A DNA stretch of 64,000 bases from Hydractinia symbiolongicarpus. Its lineage: Eukaryota; Cnidaria; Hydrozoa; Anthoathecata; Hydractiniidae. Shown here piece after piece: positions 36,069-48,600 of this stretch. Position 1 is the stretch's first letter; each line of letters starts with the position of its first letter. A program made the position numbers and the translations under genes. Location of the stretch: NCBI RefSeq assembly GCF_029227915.1, contig NC_079885.1:7316001-7380000 (forward strand), written 5' to 3'. Below the pieces are notes generated by a model. It was not told the DNA's origin and ran no database searches. It was given only the letters and a program-made list of their open reading frames with translations.

Positions 36069-39000
36069 AACATGTATTTATTAAAACAGTTTATTTAGTA
36101 GCAATGCAGATGTTGCGTATGTAAATTGTAGTATAAGACATTTCATGCTATTTCAGACGGCAAGATAATGCCGATATCAGGTACAAAATCAAAACACTGC
36201 AGAAAATAAACAAAAAAACAATGCAAAGACAATGTAACGTCTTCTTTCCCCAACATTCGGCATTTAGATATCCAGTTCTAGATATCCAGATCTAGACAAC
36301 AGACGTATGTTTACGGAACTGTAAGCCTTTTTTCGGTTGTTTTTGCATCACCTTCAGCGTATTCACGTACCGAATATGAGCAGAAAATCTGAAGAAGATA
36401 TGTGTTCAGTTTTCATGTTCATGCTCAATATGCGGTTCTCACATCTCTTCAATGCAAGGTTAAGGTAAGTTTCTATACGACTGCATTTTTCGCTTGAGCA
36501 GGTAAAACTCGGGAGCACTTGAGTTCGAACTTAATGGAAATCAATTTCCCGCTTGAGAGAAAAAGATGTTCAGAATAAAATGGCTGCCAGAAAAAACGTT
36601 TTGCTACGAAATTTAAAAATAATAACAACTTTGCTTTTATGGCAGCATATTAAAAGAATACGTAATAGGAAACAAAAACTAAAAAAGATGAGAAAACGTT
36701 TTCAGGAAAGAAGGGACAGTTATTTATTTACTGTTATTTTATGAATTTAAATACCAATGTTCTCCAACAAGTAGTTGATTTTTGTGTTAGTCAGGAAAAT
36801 TTAAAAAGAATCTATGAATCCATAACTTTTATTCATAAATTCAATGCTAACAGGTCTCTTTGCTCTGCTTACACTAAACACTTATTTCTGGTGTTGTTTT
36901 TTTATAAGTAAAAAAGTGCAGAAGAAATTTTGTTTTGTTTACATTTCCCTGAATTTTATTGCTTAAAACGCTCAAAAGAAAAAAAACGCGCTAAAAAGTC
37001 GAATAAGTTCAACTTTTTGAGAGAAACTCGCATCTTTTTACGTAAGTCAGCGGTCATTCTACTTCATTGTCCAAGGTTGTGCAAAAGCTCCCTAGCTCTT
37101 TCCACTCAGAGCGGATAGTGCAGTCGTATGAATACCTTCATTTAACTCTTTAACTATATAAATGCCCAAATACTTAAAAAGTTGTGTTCAATTGGGCCCA
37201 TTTTTTTATGTACACCCATCCCAACATTACCAAAATTCGTGGGGAATGTCAGACGATTGATTTTGTTTATAATGCTGATTCTGAAAGACAAATTTTATAA
37301 TGCGGAAAATGGCTGTTTAATTGTTGGATATTTTTCTTCACTTGCTTTTATTTATACGTCATATTAGTTTTAAGAGTTCTACAACTGCTGTCCCTTTTTT
37401 TAAGAGCAGAGTGTATACGGCTTGGTTATTCGAAGTTTATAAAAGTTTTCAGCAAGTCTCACTTGTTCAGGAGAAGTTGAAGAACATCCCCGCTAGTGCT
37501 ACAGAGTATTAAAAACAGAAGAAAAATTGCCTATTGGCGATTTGGCATACCAATTCTTTACCTGGATAATGACCAGGACTGGCGCAGCGCAAGTCCAAAG
37601 AGAGAATTTGCCTTAAACGTTGTTAGAGAGTGAAAAGTATAGAATTTTTTTTACTCTCCTTTTGGCGGTGCTGTTATTTTTATTGACAAAGAATATGAGT
37701 GGGTGTTTTTGAGTATTCTTAGGCACATCATAACTCGAGTTGTTTTTTTGTTTAAGGAACATTTTTACCTTTAAACAGGGATGGCGGCTAGGTACAATTC
37801 TCCATTTTTATGCTAAATTTACTAACAAGGGCATAAAATTACGTGAACATGATTAACTCTCTTACCGCCGTAAGTGGCTAAAAACATTTTATAAGTTTTA
37901 TAAGAAAAAAATTATGCACGATTTAACTCAACCCGAAAATATTCCATAAAAGTTGGGAAATAAATCGCCTTTCACCACAACACGAATAGGGTTTAAACAA
38001 ACAAAAAAACAAAACAAAAAGAAAGCAAACAGACAAATAAACAAATAAACAAACAAATGAAAACTCTATTAACAACAACATACTGTCCTTGAAGAATCGT
38101 TCCTCAAAAGACGAAAAAACAAGTGTAAACCTAACTTGAATTTACATTGTATTTATCTTACCACGTTGCCGCCCCTTTTTTCGTAAAACCTTCTTAAAGA
38201 GCAATTATAACGCGAACAAGCATTTCTTATTTCACTTTTCTCACGGAACTCAGTTAATGTCGTCGCTCTGACAATACTTTTATCCGTTTGTTTATATAGT
38301 AAGGATAAAGAATCGCCTGCTTATTCTGTAGTTCCCAGGAGGTAGGTATTTCTATACAAGATCAGCTGCCATATGGTCAGAAAGTACATTGCTTTAATTT
38401 GAAAGGAATCAATCTATTGTTCCAAAAACACGTACAATAATTTCATAAAAAAATAGGTACTAAAAAATGGTAATTAAGAAATAAAAGTAACACATTATAA
38501 TTCAAACATGTCATAATACTTTCGTCAGCTCCATTGTGAGTAATGATTCAGAAATTAAAAATGTATATTGAATATTAATTCGACGGTTAGTTTCAACCCC
38601 TTCCATCCCTGCACTAAAAATAAAATTAAAAACGCTTATTGTTCTATTATCAATTCCTGAAGTCATAACCACTGGGGCATACACCACTTAACTTTATTTG
38701 GTCCGGGGTATTTCGAACATATTATGGAAGAAAAAAATGGCAGCCATAAATTTTTGCTTAAGTCAGCATGTTTTCTGTGACGTCATCGAAAGCTTAAAAT
38801 TTGTCTAATATACCACTATCTGCTTGAAATTCAATTACTAACCTTCTAAAAGCGAATTTTAACATCCAGATAAAAGTTTCTGACAACTAAATAAAATTTA
38901 TTAAACATATTTCCTGGTTTGTACATAGATCGCATGAATAGGGAGCCGAAAAATGCCTGAAATTCCGACTTTTTTCTGTTCTTTTGGTAAAATTCCAAAA

Positions 39001-42000
39001 AATCGGGTAATTGGATCAGTAAATTTCCAGAAAGATTCCACTCAACGAAACAAAGCTGTCTTGTAAGTTTTAAGTACGAAAGTTATTTTCTTTTAAGGAT
39101 TCCATAGAGATTTTCAGGGGTCGTTTCGAGTAATAGCCAATATCTAAAGCTCTGAAGCGTATGGGACTAAATATTTGGCATACAGGTGCCCCCAGACCAA
39201 CTAGGAAAAGTATAGACGATAACTCAGTTTCAAATACTTTTCCTTCTTCAAAAAATAGATGTTTCTCTATTTAAAATAGTTGAACATTAAATGGTTAAAG
39301 CTTTCTTTCTAACGTTGGCTTGACGTTAAGTGTACGGTTTTCTATTTGGGAGACATTCTTAAAAGAACAAAAGAATACTTACCGAAAATGTCTCCCCTAT
39401 CACTCAGTCATTACTTCTGTCCCAATCGGTGATAAATACTACTTTTTCTACGTTAATAATCGAAAATCGAAAACCTTCCTCCTGCTGGAACGGTATTTTA
39501 TTTTCCTAAAGACACATTTAGACAGGAATTTATTTAAGCAAAGACAGCTGCGTGATATTTTAAGCGGAAGTTTATTGATTATTAGCCTATGCTTTACTGC
39601 GAGATCACCTTATCGCTAAAGTTATCAAATTTAGAAAATAATTATCTCACACGCCTCGTTTATTCTTTTACAATTATTTAATTTTTTTGTCTTTGTGATT
39701 TTTTAAAACAATACCAATAATCTGCTAAATAAGTTTATATGGACCAATAAAACTATTTGATCAATTATTTTCGTCATGGCAACCAATGTCGTGTTATCCT
39801 TCTCATATGTAAACTTTTTAAAAAACCCAAAAACGTTGTTCTTCTCTTAGAAAACTGTTAAAAAACTAATGCGTACAAAAAATGTAAACAAAGATGTCAC
39901 GTGACCCCACCAAATCACATGGCCTCGCGCAACTCCTTCTCCAGGACAATATACTAATAATATAACATATCAAACAAAAAAATTAAACAAACAAAAGATT
40001 AACTTAGAATAGTTCTCTTTTGAGCCAATCATTAAACCCAAAATAATACGTTACAATATGTTGTATTTCCTAGTGGAAATTCGACCATACCTGGCGAAGA
40101 AGAGACGTTTTATCAATCCCAACTCTCTGACAAAAGCGTACATGTGTACGTGTAAACTGTGGTTGAAACTGTTTTACTGTGTTCTTATTTGGAGTAGTCC
40201 TCGAAAAATGCAAAAACTTTTGTCCACTTGAGTTTTTTAAAGCACATATTTAATTTTTAGACGTGTTATGTAACGCAAAATGCTTAGCGTTTTCGGCTGA
40301 AGCGCAAAGGCGATTTTTATGCCGACTTGCATAAATTGCGGTGTAAAATTCGTAGCAGATCTCTTTATGGAAAAAATAATACTGTAAGTTTACACTAGTA
40401 TCCAAAAACGTCTCCTAAAAATACAAGCACTATAGGCGCTAGAGGTAGCAAAAGCGGTGTATACTTAATGTATATACTCGAACACATGACCCGCATGGCT
40501 ATATAAATATATAAGTGGCTATATAAATAAATATTCGGTATATTATATTATTTCATCACATTTCATCAGAATGGATCGTGAAAAGCTTATATTTTAAAAA
40601 AATCTAACTAAAATTAGGGCCTTCTTCCACAGGGTAATAGAAAACTATAAAGGGCTGAGATGGTGTGGTGGTAGCGCATTCGGCTTGTGTTTGTAAGGTT
40701 TCAGGTTCTAGTCCCCACTCCGGTGCACTTTAAATGTTGTGTTGTTCCACAAATAGTGCCATCTACTAACCACTAATCGGCTTGTGTGGCAGACAAGCAG
40801 GATAGAGCAATGTATCTCTAACGGTATTATAACATAGCTACATTCGGAAAAACATTAAAACTTCCTGTTACTTACCTACTTACTGATACGTGCATGCTTC
40901 CACCCAATAATGTTATTATTTTTATGTTTTGAGGTGAAATCCACACCCACAATCACTCCAACTTCAAAAAAACCTTGATGAGCACAAAGTTTCTCAGAGA
41001 ATTTGTTGGGCAAGAAACTTTTGATCAATCTCGGTTTAAACATCATAGTCGGGCTCTTTTCGCGGCCAACTATGAAATTAACTTCATGGTAACGGGTTTC
41101 TCAAGAAAAGATTCCGCATACAGCATACCAAATGAAGCAAATAATATAAGTAGCGACAAAGCAGATTTGATGGTGTTCCCTAAAAGTTTAACTCTTTAGA
41201 ATTTACTTACGTATCCGCTTTGAAGACTTAAGGACTTAGGAACTTAGGTGTAGAGTGCAACGAAAGACGGTAGTCGCAAATATATTCCGCAAAATAAAGC
41301 ATTTTGGGACCACTCATCCAAAAAAAATATGCCTCGCAAAAATTTTCTTCCGCAAATAATTATAAATAGACGTTTTTGTATAACAATATGCTGTATAAGA
41401 ATACCAGGCTGAGATTTCAGGTTAAAAGCAATAGATCTATTGTTTAGAACAATGGAGAAATTAGAAAAATAACCAGATTGGTTAGAATTTTAATATTCTT
41501 TTGAAAAAAGCGTCTAAAAAGACGATGAAATAAGCTAACCTGCGTTGTCACTAACCTTCTCCGTCACCACATGGCTATTTCTTGCTCCAAAGTTGAGAAT
41601 ATATAAACTTCAGAATATATAAACTTTCATGCAAATAAAGAACTGAATATATTACAGTTCATATATATAATCCCGAAAAAAAACTGCTTATTTACACGCT
41701 TTATCTTAAAAAAACACAATAACATGAGCAAAATCTAGCAAAGAAATCGGTTTCCTGTTTCAACGTGTTATTTTTTTGCACATATACACGTCATCACAAA
41801 GAATGACGTGCCATCCATGTGAGGATATCAGACAAAATTGAAGGAGTCATATATTGCACAGACGCACATTGAAATGATGCAGCTGAATGTCTCTTAGCAC
41901 AAAATATTCGTTTCAAATAAACGCCTTTCTTGAAATGAATGACGTTTCTACTTTTTTGTAGAGCAATGATATATATTCTCACAATTATGTTGAAAGTGAG

Positions 42001-42640
42001 AGTGATATAGAGGATACAGCAATAAGTTATTGGAAACAAACACTTCGGAATATATATTGAAAAAGAACATTTTGCTCTTAAAAACATTAAATCAAAAAAC
42101 GTAACAAAAGGCCCCGCGTTTATTTCCTACGATCGCAAATTTAAATTTACAAAAAAAGTAGATCTGACCACTAAGAAATTTCAATTTTAAACATGTTTGG
42201 AGTCACTTATCCCAACAAAACGTTATGCAGTAATTGACACAGTATATATCAGTATAGCGTCTAAACTTAAATATCAAGCTTTCAAGGAGTATACACACAT
42301 GGTCTTAAAGGCCTCTATGCAATGGTCTTGTCCAATCAATTTAAATAACCGCGTTACAGTGTGGGAAAGGGGCGCTGTTACTCGAAGTGAGAGGGTGAAA
42401 AAATGGCTTTCCAACGGCGATTAAATACGTCTGTGCAAAAAGGAGATAACCAAAATAAAATTTAAAAAGTTTTGCTCCAGTAATTCAAAAACGCGCAAGC
42501 CATAAAGGGTTTAGGCTTTATTAATAATAGGTTATCAAGCCGTAGTCATACTGAGAATGTATTAAGAATATACGAGGTTATTATTTGTCAACAAGTTAAG
42601 AATACCGACACTGAAATAAAAATCACTATTCATTTAAAAA
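36069..42640. other. Mostly noncoding spacer
   Basis: Only short open frames are seen, none with a recognisable domain. The contents include A-rich simple sequence at 37998-38060 (AAACAAAC/AAATAAAC) and a SINE at 40652-40853. The upstream side would hold the transporter promoter, which I cannot define. Confidence 0.45.
40652..40853 (+). repeat. tRNA-derived SINE
   Basis: The head has an A-box-like TGGTGTGGTGGTAGCGC and a B box GGTTCTAGTCC at 40704-40714, at normal tRNA spacing. It is followed by a non-tRNA body of about 130 bases. The A-box side has no complementary acceptor end, which argues against a real tRNA gene. Confidence 0.7.
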
Positions 42641-42648
42641 ACATTTTT

Positions 42649-45600
42649 TCAATGCGATTTATATTTCATGACAGCCATCTCCAACAGAAACACGATGCAC
42701 GATAACACAAACCAAAACATCAAAACCAAAAACAATCCTCCAAAGTAATTAATACTAAACTCAACAACATTGTCATTTTTTCCGTATAACACGTCAGTAC
42801 ACTTGTCGGGAAACCATTTCTCATTAATTTTTTTCAATATTCCATCGTCGTTATACCTTTGGATGGTTTCCGAGATAATATTAGTCAAATGTGAATTTTT
42901 TTGTACACCGAGGCTAAAACCAGATTCAGGGATGATTTCACCTGCAACTTTTAACCTGCAATCCTCGCTCATGTAATGCAAAGAACCATATATTGAATGA
43001 AAAATAGCGTCCAGTTCCCTATAAAAAGAGTACATGTCAATATTGAGGAAAATTATTCAAACAAAATCTAACGTAGTTGCTCGATAGACTGTTTATGCAA
43101 ATCCCGTTGTTACCATTCGGATTAAGTTTTTGGCTATTCTCACAAAGGTTTGCTTTCAAAGCGCTATATGAATTTTTAAAGAAAAAAAGCCGTAGAATTA
43201 AATCCAATAGCGAAAGTTTGAAAACAGTTTTAAAAAAATGTGAACGCCATACCAAAAAGTTTTCTTGTCGCAAAATACGTACTTAAATTTCGGTTTAGCT
43301 TTTAAATGTTTTAGAGTATCTATATTGTAATACTCGTTATCTGTAATTATAGTAACTACCCCCGTCCAGGTAAATTTCGTTACTTCATGGGAACACGTGG
43401 TAAGGGTGCACAAATTAACGATGCCAGAACGGGCGTTCCAACGTGGAATTTTCTACGAGCTAAGGATAAGTTTTCTTTTACTTCTTAAAAGTGATATAAA
43501 TCCACGGGAATTTACCCGCCGATGCCCGCAGGTACCATTTTAGATTACAGACGCACAAACGGACGGATAGATGGATGGACAAGCAGGCAGAGACGTATGG
43601 CAAGCATTATAATATAGATGTGCTTTAAAATATACGTACCCTGATCTAAGCTTGGCAAATGCTGCTTCGGAATCAATGTAGTTATAGTGTTTCATAAAGG
43701 CTCCGATCCGACTCCATGTGGGATCTGTACTATCAACGAACATTTGTGAATATAATGAGTTCTTTAACGTTCCAAATTTGAACTTGTGTGATGGATTAGT
43801 AACCTTTAAAAAACAAAGAATTATAAAATGGCTAGATAAAGCTGCTAAGGAAAAACTTTTTTGGAAGTAGTTATTGTCAAATTTAAGTTCGGTTATGGTT
43901 GCTGGTTCAAGAATTGTTCTACATTGGTTATTTACAAGTAAAGGTTGTTTTGGGGAGTTCTAAGCACTTTAGTTACATTACAAACAATTTCTCGCACTGG
44001 TCTTTAAAATAGTTTTAAAACAGAACAGGAAAAAGGTTTCGGTGCCAGAAATTATACTGTCATAACCCAAATCCTGCTCTTTTGTATTAGAAATTATTCG
44101 GTCCTTTCCCTGCCAATTTAACTATATAAAACGCGTTTTAAACAAAAATATGAACAGCAAATATTTATTTTAAGATTTTGTCTTAGTGAGCGAAAGATGT
44201 TAAGTAGGTGTCTGCAGTATTTTTTACCTAGGTGTAACGAATAATCTGCCTGAAAAACAAAAACCTTGTTGGAGTAAGAAAGTACACTTATTTCAAGATT
44301 ATTAAAGGTTAAGGTTAGCAGAGTTTTATGCATTTTTTGTTATTGGTAAAATAGAGAATTGATTTTTTTCGGTACAAAATAGACCAAAAAACCCTCTGTC
44401 GCGGTTTATTACATCCTACTCAAATTTCGTAGGAAATACAAATTGAAGATAAGCAATTCTTGATGATACGTACCTTTTTGTCGTGTATCCCTGTAATAGG
44501 TAGCTTACTTTCATAAGTGACTTTATTTGCAGTTAAAACTGCTGTGTAAGCGGACATTATAATCATCATTGATATTGCCAACAAAATCGAAAGAATTCTA
44601 GTCGTCAAACGTTTAGGATTTGCACCTGCAATGTCTTTTTGGAATACCAATCCAGCTAGATAGGTTATGCTTTCAGACCACGGATACACGGTTTTTTTAA
44701 GAGTGTAACCTTTCCTTTCGATGGCAACCAAAACAAAGCTAGCCAAAAATGCAACAACGAATGTGATTACCCATAATAAATTCGATAAAGGAGCAAAAGA
44801 GTCAAAGTTAAAGAAAGCAATGCTGCTGCGCTTCTCCATAACAATGAACGCAACACCCCCCGTTAAGTATGGGTGTGAGAAATCAATATATTCCCCTCTT
44901 TTTGTGTTCATGGATAAGCTTGCTAAAATTAAATCAGCTTTTCCTCTAACAATATCACCCACCATGCCTACCCATGACCCATTCACAATTTGACCATAGG
45001 TAGAATCTTCCACGATGTATATATCGGGTATCAAACTCAAATCATCTTCCAAGTGCTGAATAAGGTCAATGCAATATCCATAACAACAGTATGGCACACG
45101 TGCTGTTGTATTGTTCCGTGATTCGTTTCGCCAACATAATTTGCCAGAACTGCATTTCATCTCATCAAAATCTATGATATCATGTGAGTCCTCATGGAGG
45201 AGTGTAAAAGGACCATCAATCACTGTCACTACCCTGATATTACGCCGAAGCAGTTCATCTATTCTTAGGAATTGACTTTTCATCTTTTTTCCTTCAGAGT
45301 TAAACTTTATTATGTCTTCATGATAAGTGGCGATAATTTCTAATTTGTTGTCTATTCGCTTGTATATCCATCGCCCACCAATATCCATCAACATACTGTG
45401 ACTGGAATTATATCGAAGGGTAGAATAATTTCTAAAAAAGTTGAATACCCATCTTGTATAAAATTGCTGACCAAAAAAAGTAAAATCGAATAGAATTTAA
45501 ACTTATTTTTGTTGCCTTAACAGGCTTAAGATGTAATAATTTAGTATGTTTCTAAGCAGAACTTGTAAGAAAATAGCTAACTACATTAGTCAAAAATAGT

Positions 45601-48600
45601 TTAAAGTCTCTTTTACCAGAAACCTTGATTTAAAACCAAGGTACGTGTTTGTATAGAATAAATTTTGGATATGAAATATTTGTCAGGTACTTTTCTGTCA
45701 TTTTTAATTATGTTTATGTGTCCAATATGATATCCATGATAATTTAAGGTGTTGCTTTTGTCCTCAATGCTCATAAAGTTTCCCTCCACCCATAAGTTCG
45801 ACTTTCAGGAAGTCCCTAAAGTTTCAAATTAACAGCTCACATTTGTAGTCCGTCTAAGTGGATTTTTCCACGGGTTTGAACAACTAGTCTTACACATTAA
45901 TACGGTGCTTTCTTGTGTTTGTAACACTCAAAGCAAATCTGCTGTTGTTTTATAAGAAATAGGCGGTCGCATTTGGTAAGCGATTATATTTACTCTGTGT
46001 TTTGTTTGTATGTATAAATAGTTTCAAAGTTTTATCAACAAATGTCACAGGTAAATAATTTCTATTGTTCCCTCGATAAATCGTTGTCTATTTCGTTTAG
46101 AACGTTTTAATTATTCGCGCCTTTTTAACAAAAAATATAAAAACAATTTTATGATGAGAAGAAAAATAAATTTAAAAAAAATTCTGTAAGTGGTTTATTT
46201 CTTTATTAAGCTCTTTCATTTATGGTTTTTGGTTGTAATTGAAAAAATGTTTTGTAGTGAAAATTTTTTAATACTGTCTCTTAGTGGATTATTTTAACTC
46301 AACAGACCTTTGTCATATGTACTTTTTCTTGAGTATTAAAAAAGTAACAAAAATTATGTTAACGTGAAATTTTGCGAATAGGGGTCAAATTTGTAAAAAT
46401 AAGTTTCGCGAGAATTTATTACCGCGAAAATTTTCTTCTTTATGAAAGTTTATGCTTCTTTCTATAACGATCTGAGACAGATGGCGACTGTGGAATAATT
46501 TAATATGTTTTAATCTACGGCAGAGTGTATGGTAAAATCATTGTTGCTCCAAAAGTTCTCTACCGTACCTGGCCTAAGGGACTCGTCCACAAAAGCAACG
46601 TGTTACCAACTACAATCAGGGACAAAGTTTTTTTCGCAAAGCTCTTCTTTGCAAAATAACCTTGTTCCCGATTATACCAACAAATATATGAATATTTGTG
46701 GACAAAAATGTGTACATAATAAGAGTAAAGCTAAGGCGCCACGAGGAACATTTTCATGCGCGTGCTATGCAACATGTCCCATAGCATGCGCATGAAAATG
46801 TTTCTCGTGGCGCCACATCTTATTTGCTGCAAGATTATTTCGAAAATCGAAGTTAAAAAATCATGCTCAAAGGGTATACCGTATCCTTAAGTTTTTTATT
46901 GAGTTCATGTGTGATTAAAATATGGCAGGAATAAACAGAGAAGTTATTTTAGCTTTACTTTTGTTGGACGAAGAAGAAGAGGAAGATCGTGAAGAACCAC
47001 CAAGAAATTGCTGGGTGCAACCGTGGCTTGGGAATAGAGAGTGTCTTGGCGCTTTTCATACAATCTTCAACGAAATAAAAAACGATGAGAAGAAATGTAG
47101 AGGGTATATACGTATGAATAACGCTCAATTCGAATACCTAGTCGGTCTTCTTTCTGAGGATTTGCAGAAACAAGATACAAATATGAGGAATTCTATCACA
47201 CCAGCTGAGCTCGTTTGCGTGGCCCTACGTTACTTAGCGACTGGTGAGACTTTCAGGTCTTTAGAATTTCAATTCAGAGTGTCAAGAAAAAGAATTTCAG
47301 CAGCTGTTATGGAGGTATCTGAAGCTATCATAAAGAGGTTGGGTCCAACCTTCCTTTCAACTCCGAAAACACAGGGGGAATGGCTAGATATCTCCAGAAA
47401 GTTCAATGAGCGTTGGAACTTCCCAAATGGATTAGGTGCTCTCGATGGGAAGCATATCGTCATTCAGCAGCCCCCAAATTCAGGGTCTCATTACCGAAAC
47501 TATAAAGGGACAGACAGTGTAGTGCTCATGGCTCTTGTCGGGCCAGAATATGAGTTTCTTTATGTGGAAGTTGGAGCGAACGGTAGAAATTCTGATGGAG
47601 GTATATGGGACCAATGTAATTTAAAGAAGGCGCTAGACAGTGGATCGCTAAATTTACCAGAGGTTTGCAATTTACCAGGTCGAAACAACAAAGTGCCGTA
47701 TGTGATAACAGGAGATGATGCGTTTCCTCTTAAGAATTACCTGATGAAGCCTTATCCACAAAAAAATCTGACAGTAAACAAACGCATCTTCAATTATCGA
47801 CTGTCACGAAAGAGAAGAATTTCTGAAAACGGATTTGGGATATTGGCAAATCGGTGGCGCATTTTTCGTCGACCTATAAACTTAGAACCAGAAAAGGTTT
47901 CTACCATCACAATGGCAACAGTGGCATTGCATAACTGGCAGAGGAGCAAAAGTTCTGTGGGCAAAATTGAGCTACCAATTGGTCTTGTCGACCGAGAGAA
48001 TGAGCGTGGTGAAATTATCGAAGGTGCTTGGAGAGAAGATACTCCTACTGGCACATGGTTTTCACTGTCCAATGACATTTACGGCAATCGATCTAGTAAT
48101 CAAGCCAAAGCAATAAGAGACGAGTTCACGGAGTATTTCGTAATGGAAGGTGCTGTACGCTGGCAGTGGCATTGCGCTAGAGTTGACATTTAATTTTATT
48201 TTTTGCGAGGATAAATAAAAAATGATAAGATTTACTGAACGTTTAATATATTTTTCTGATTTATTTTACTCCAGAAAATGTCTGCCAACCATAACGTAAC
48301 GTATCAAAACGTATCGTTCGAACAGGATGAATTTGCGGGTGAATACGGCTGATTTTGAGAAGGTAGAGGTGGCGATTGCAGCATACCAGTATATGTATTT
48401 GCCATGGGATATGATGGGGTGTATGGAGTAAACGTTGAAGCTGCGAACATACGAGCATGATGGTTGGTAGGCATAGATTGGTGTTGTTTCTGCTCTTCAT
48501 ACTCGAAAAAAATATCCATGATTTTTTTCTTCAACCTTGGCCAATCTTTTAGTTAGCACTGGACCAAACTGTCGGCCACTGTACTTCCAAAAATTTGGGC

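Noticed and set aside
40652-40730. tRNA gene
   Set aside because: A and B boxes are present but the acceptor stem does not close, and a non-tRNA body follows. A SINE fits better.
40975-41199. 74-residue open frame on plus with protein-like composition
   Set aside because: No family recognised and no supporting exon nearby. It may be a relic, but I cannot support a call.
43198-43413. Open frame ending in a GTACGT donor, possible extra or alternative receptor exon
   Set aside because: It does not match any part of the ligand domain, and its phase does not fit as a cassette between the neighbouring exons, which join well without it.
47269-48078. Open frames antisense to the Harbinger transposase
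   Set aside because: They are shadows of the strong plus-strand coding frame.
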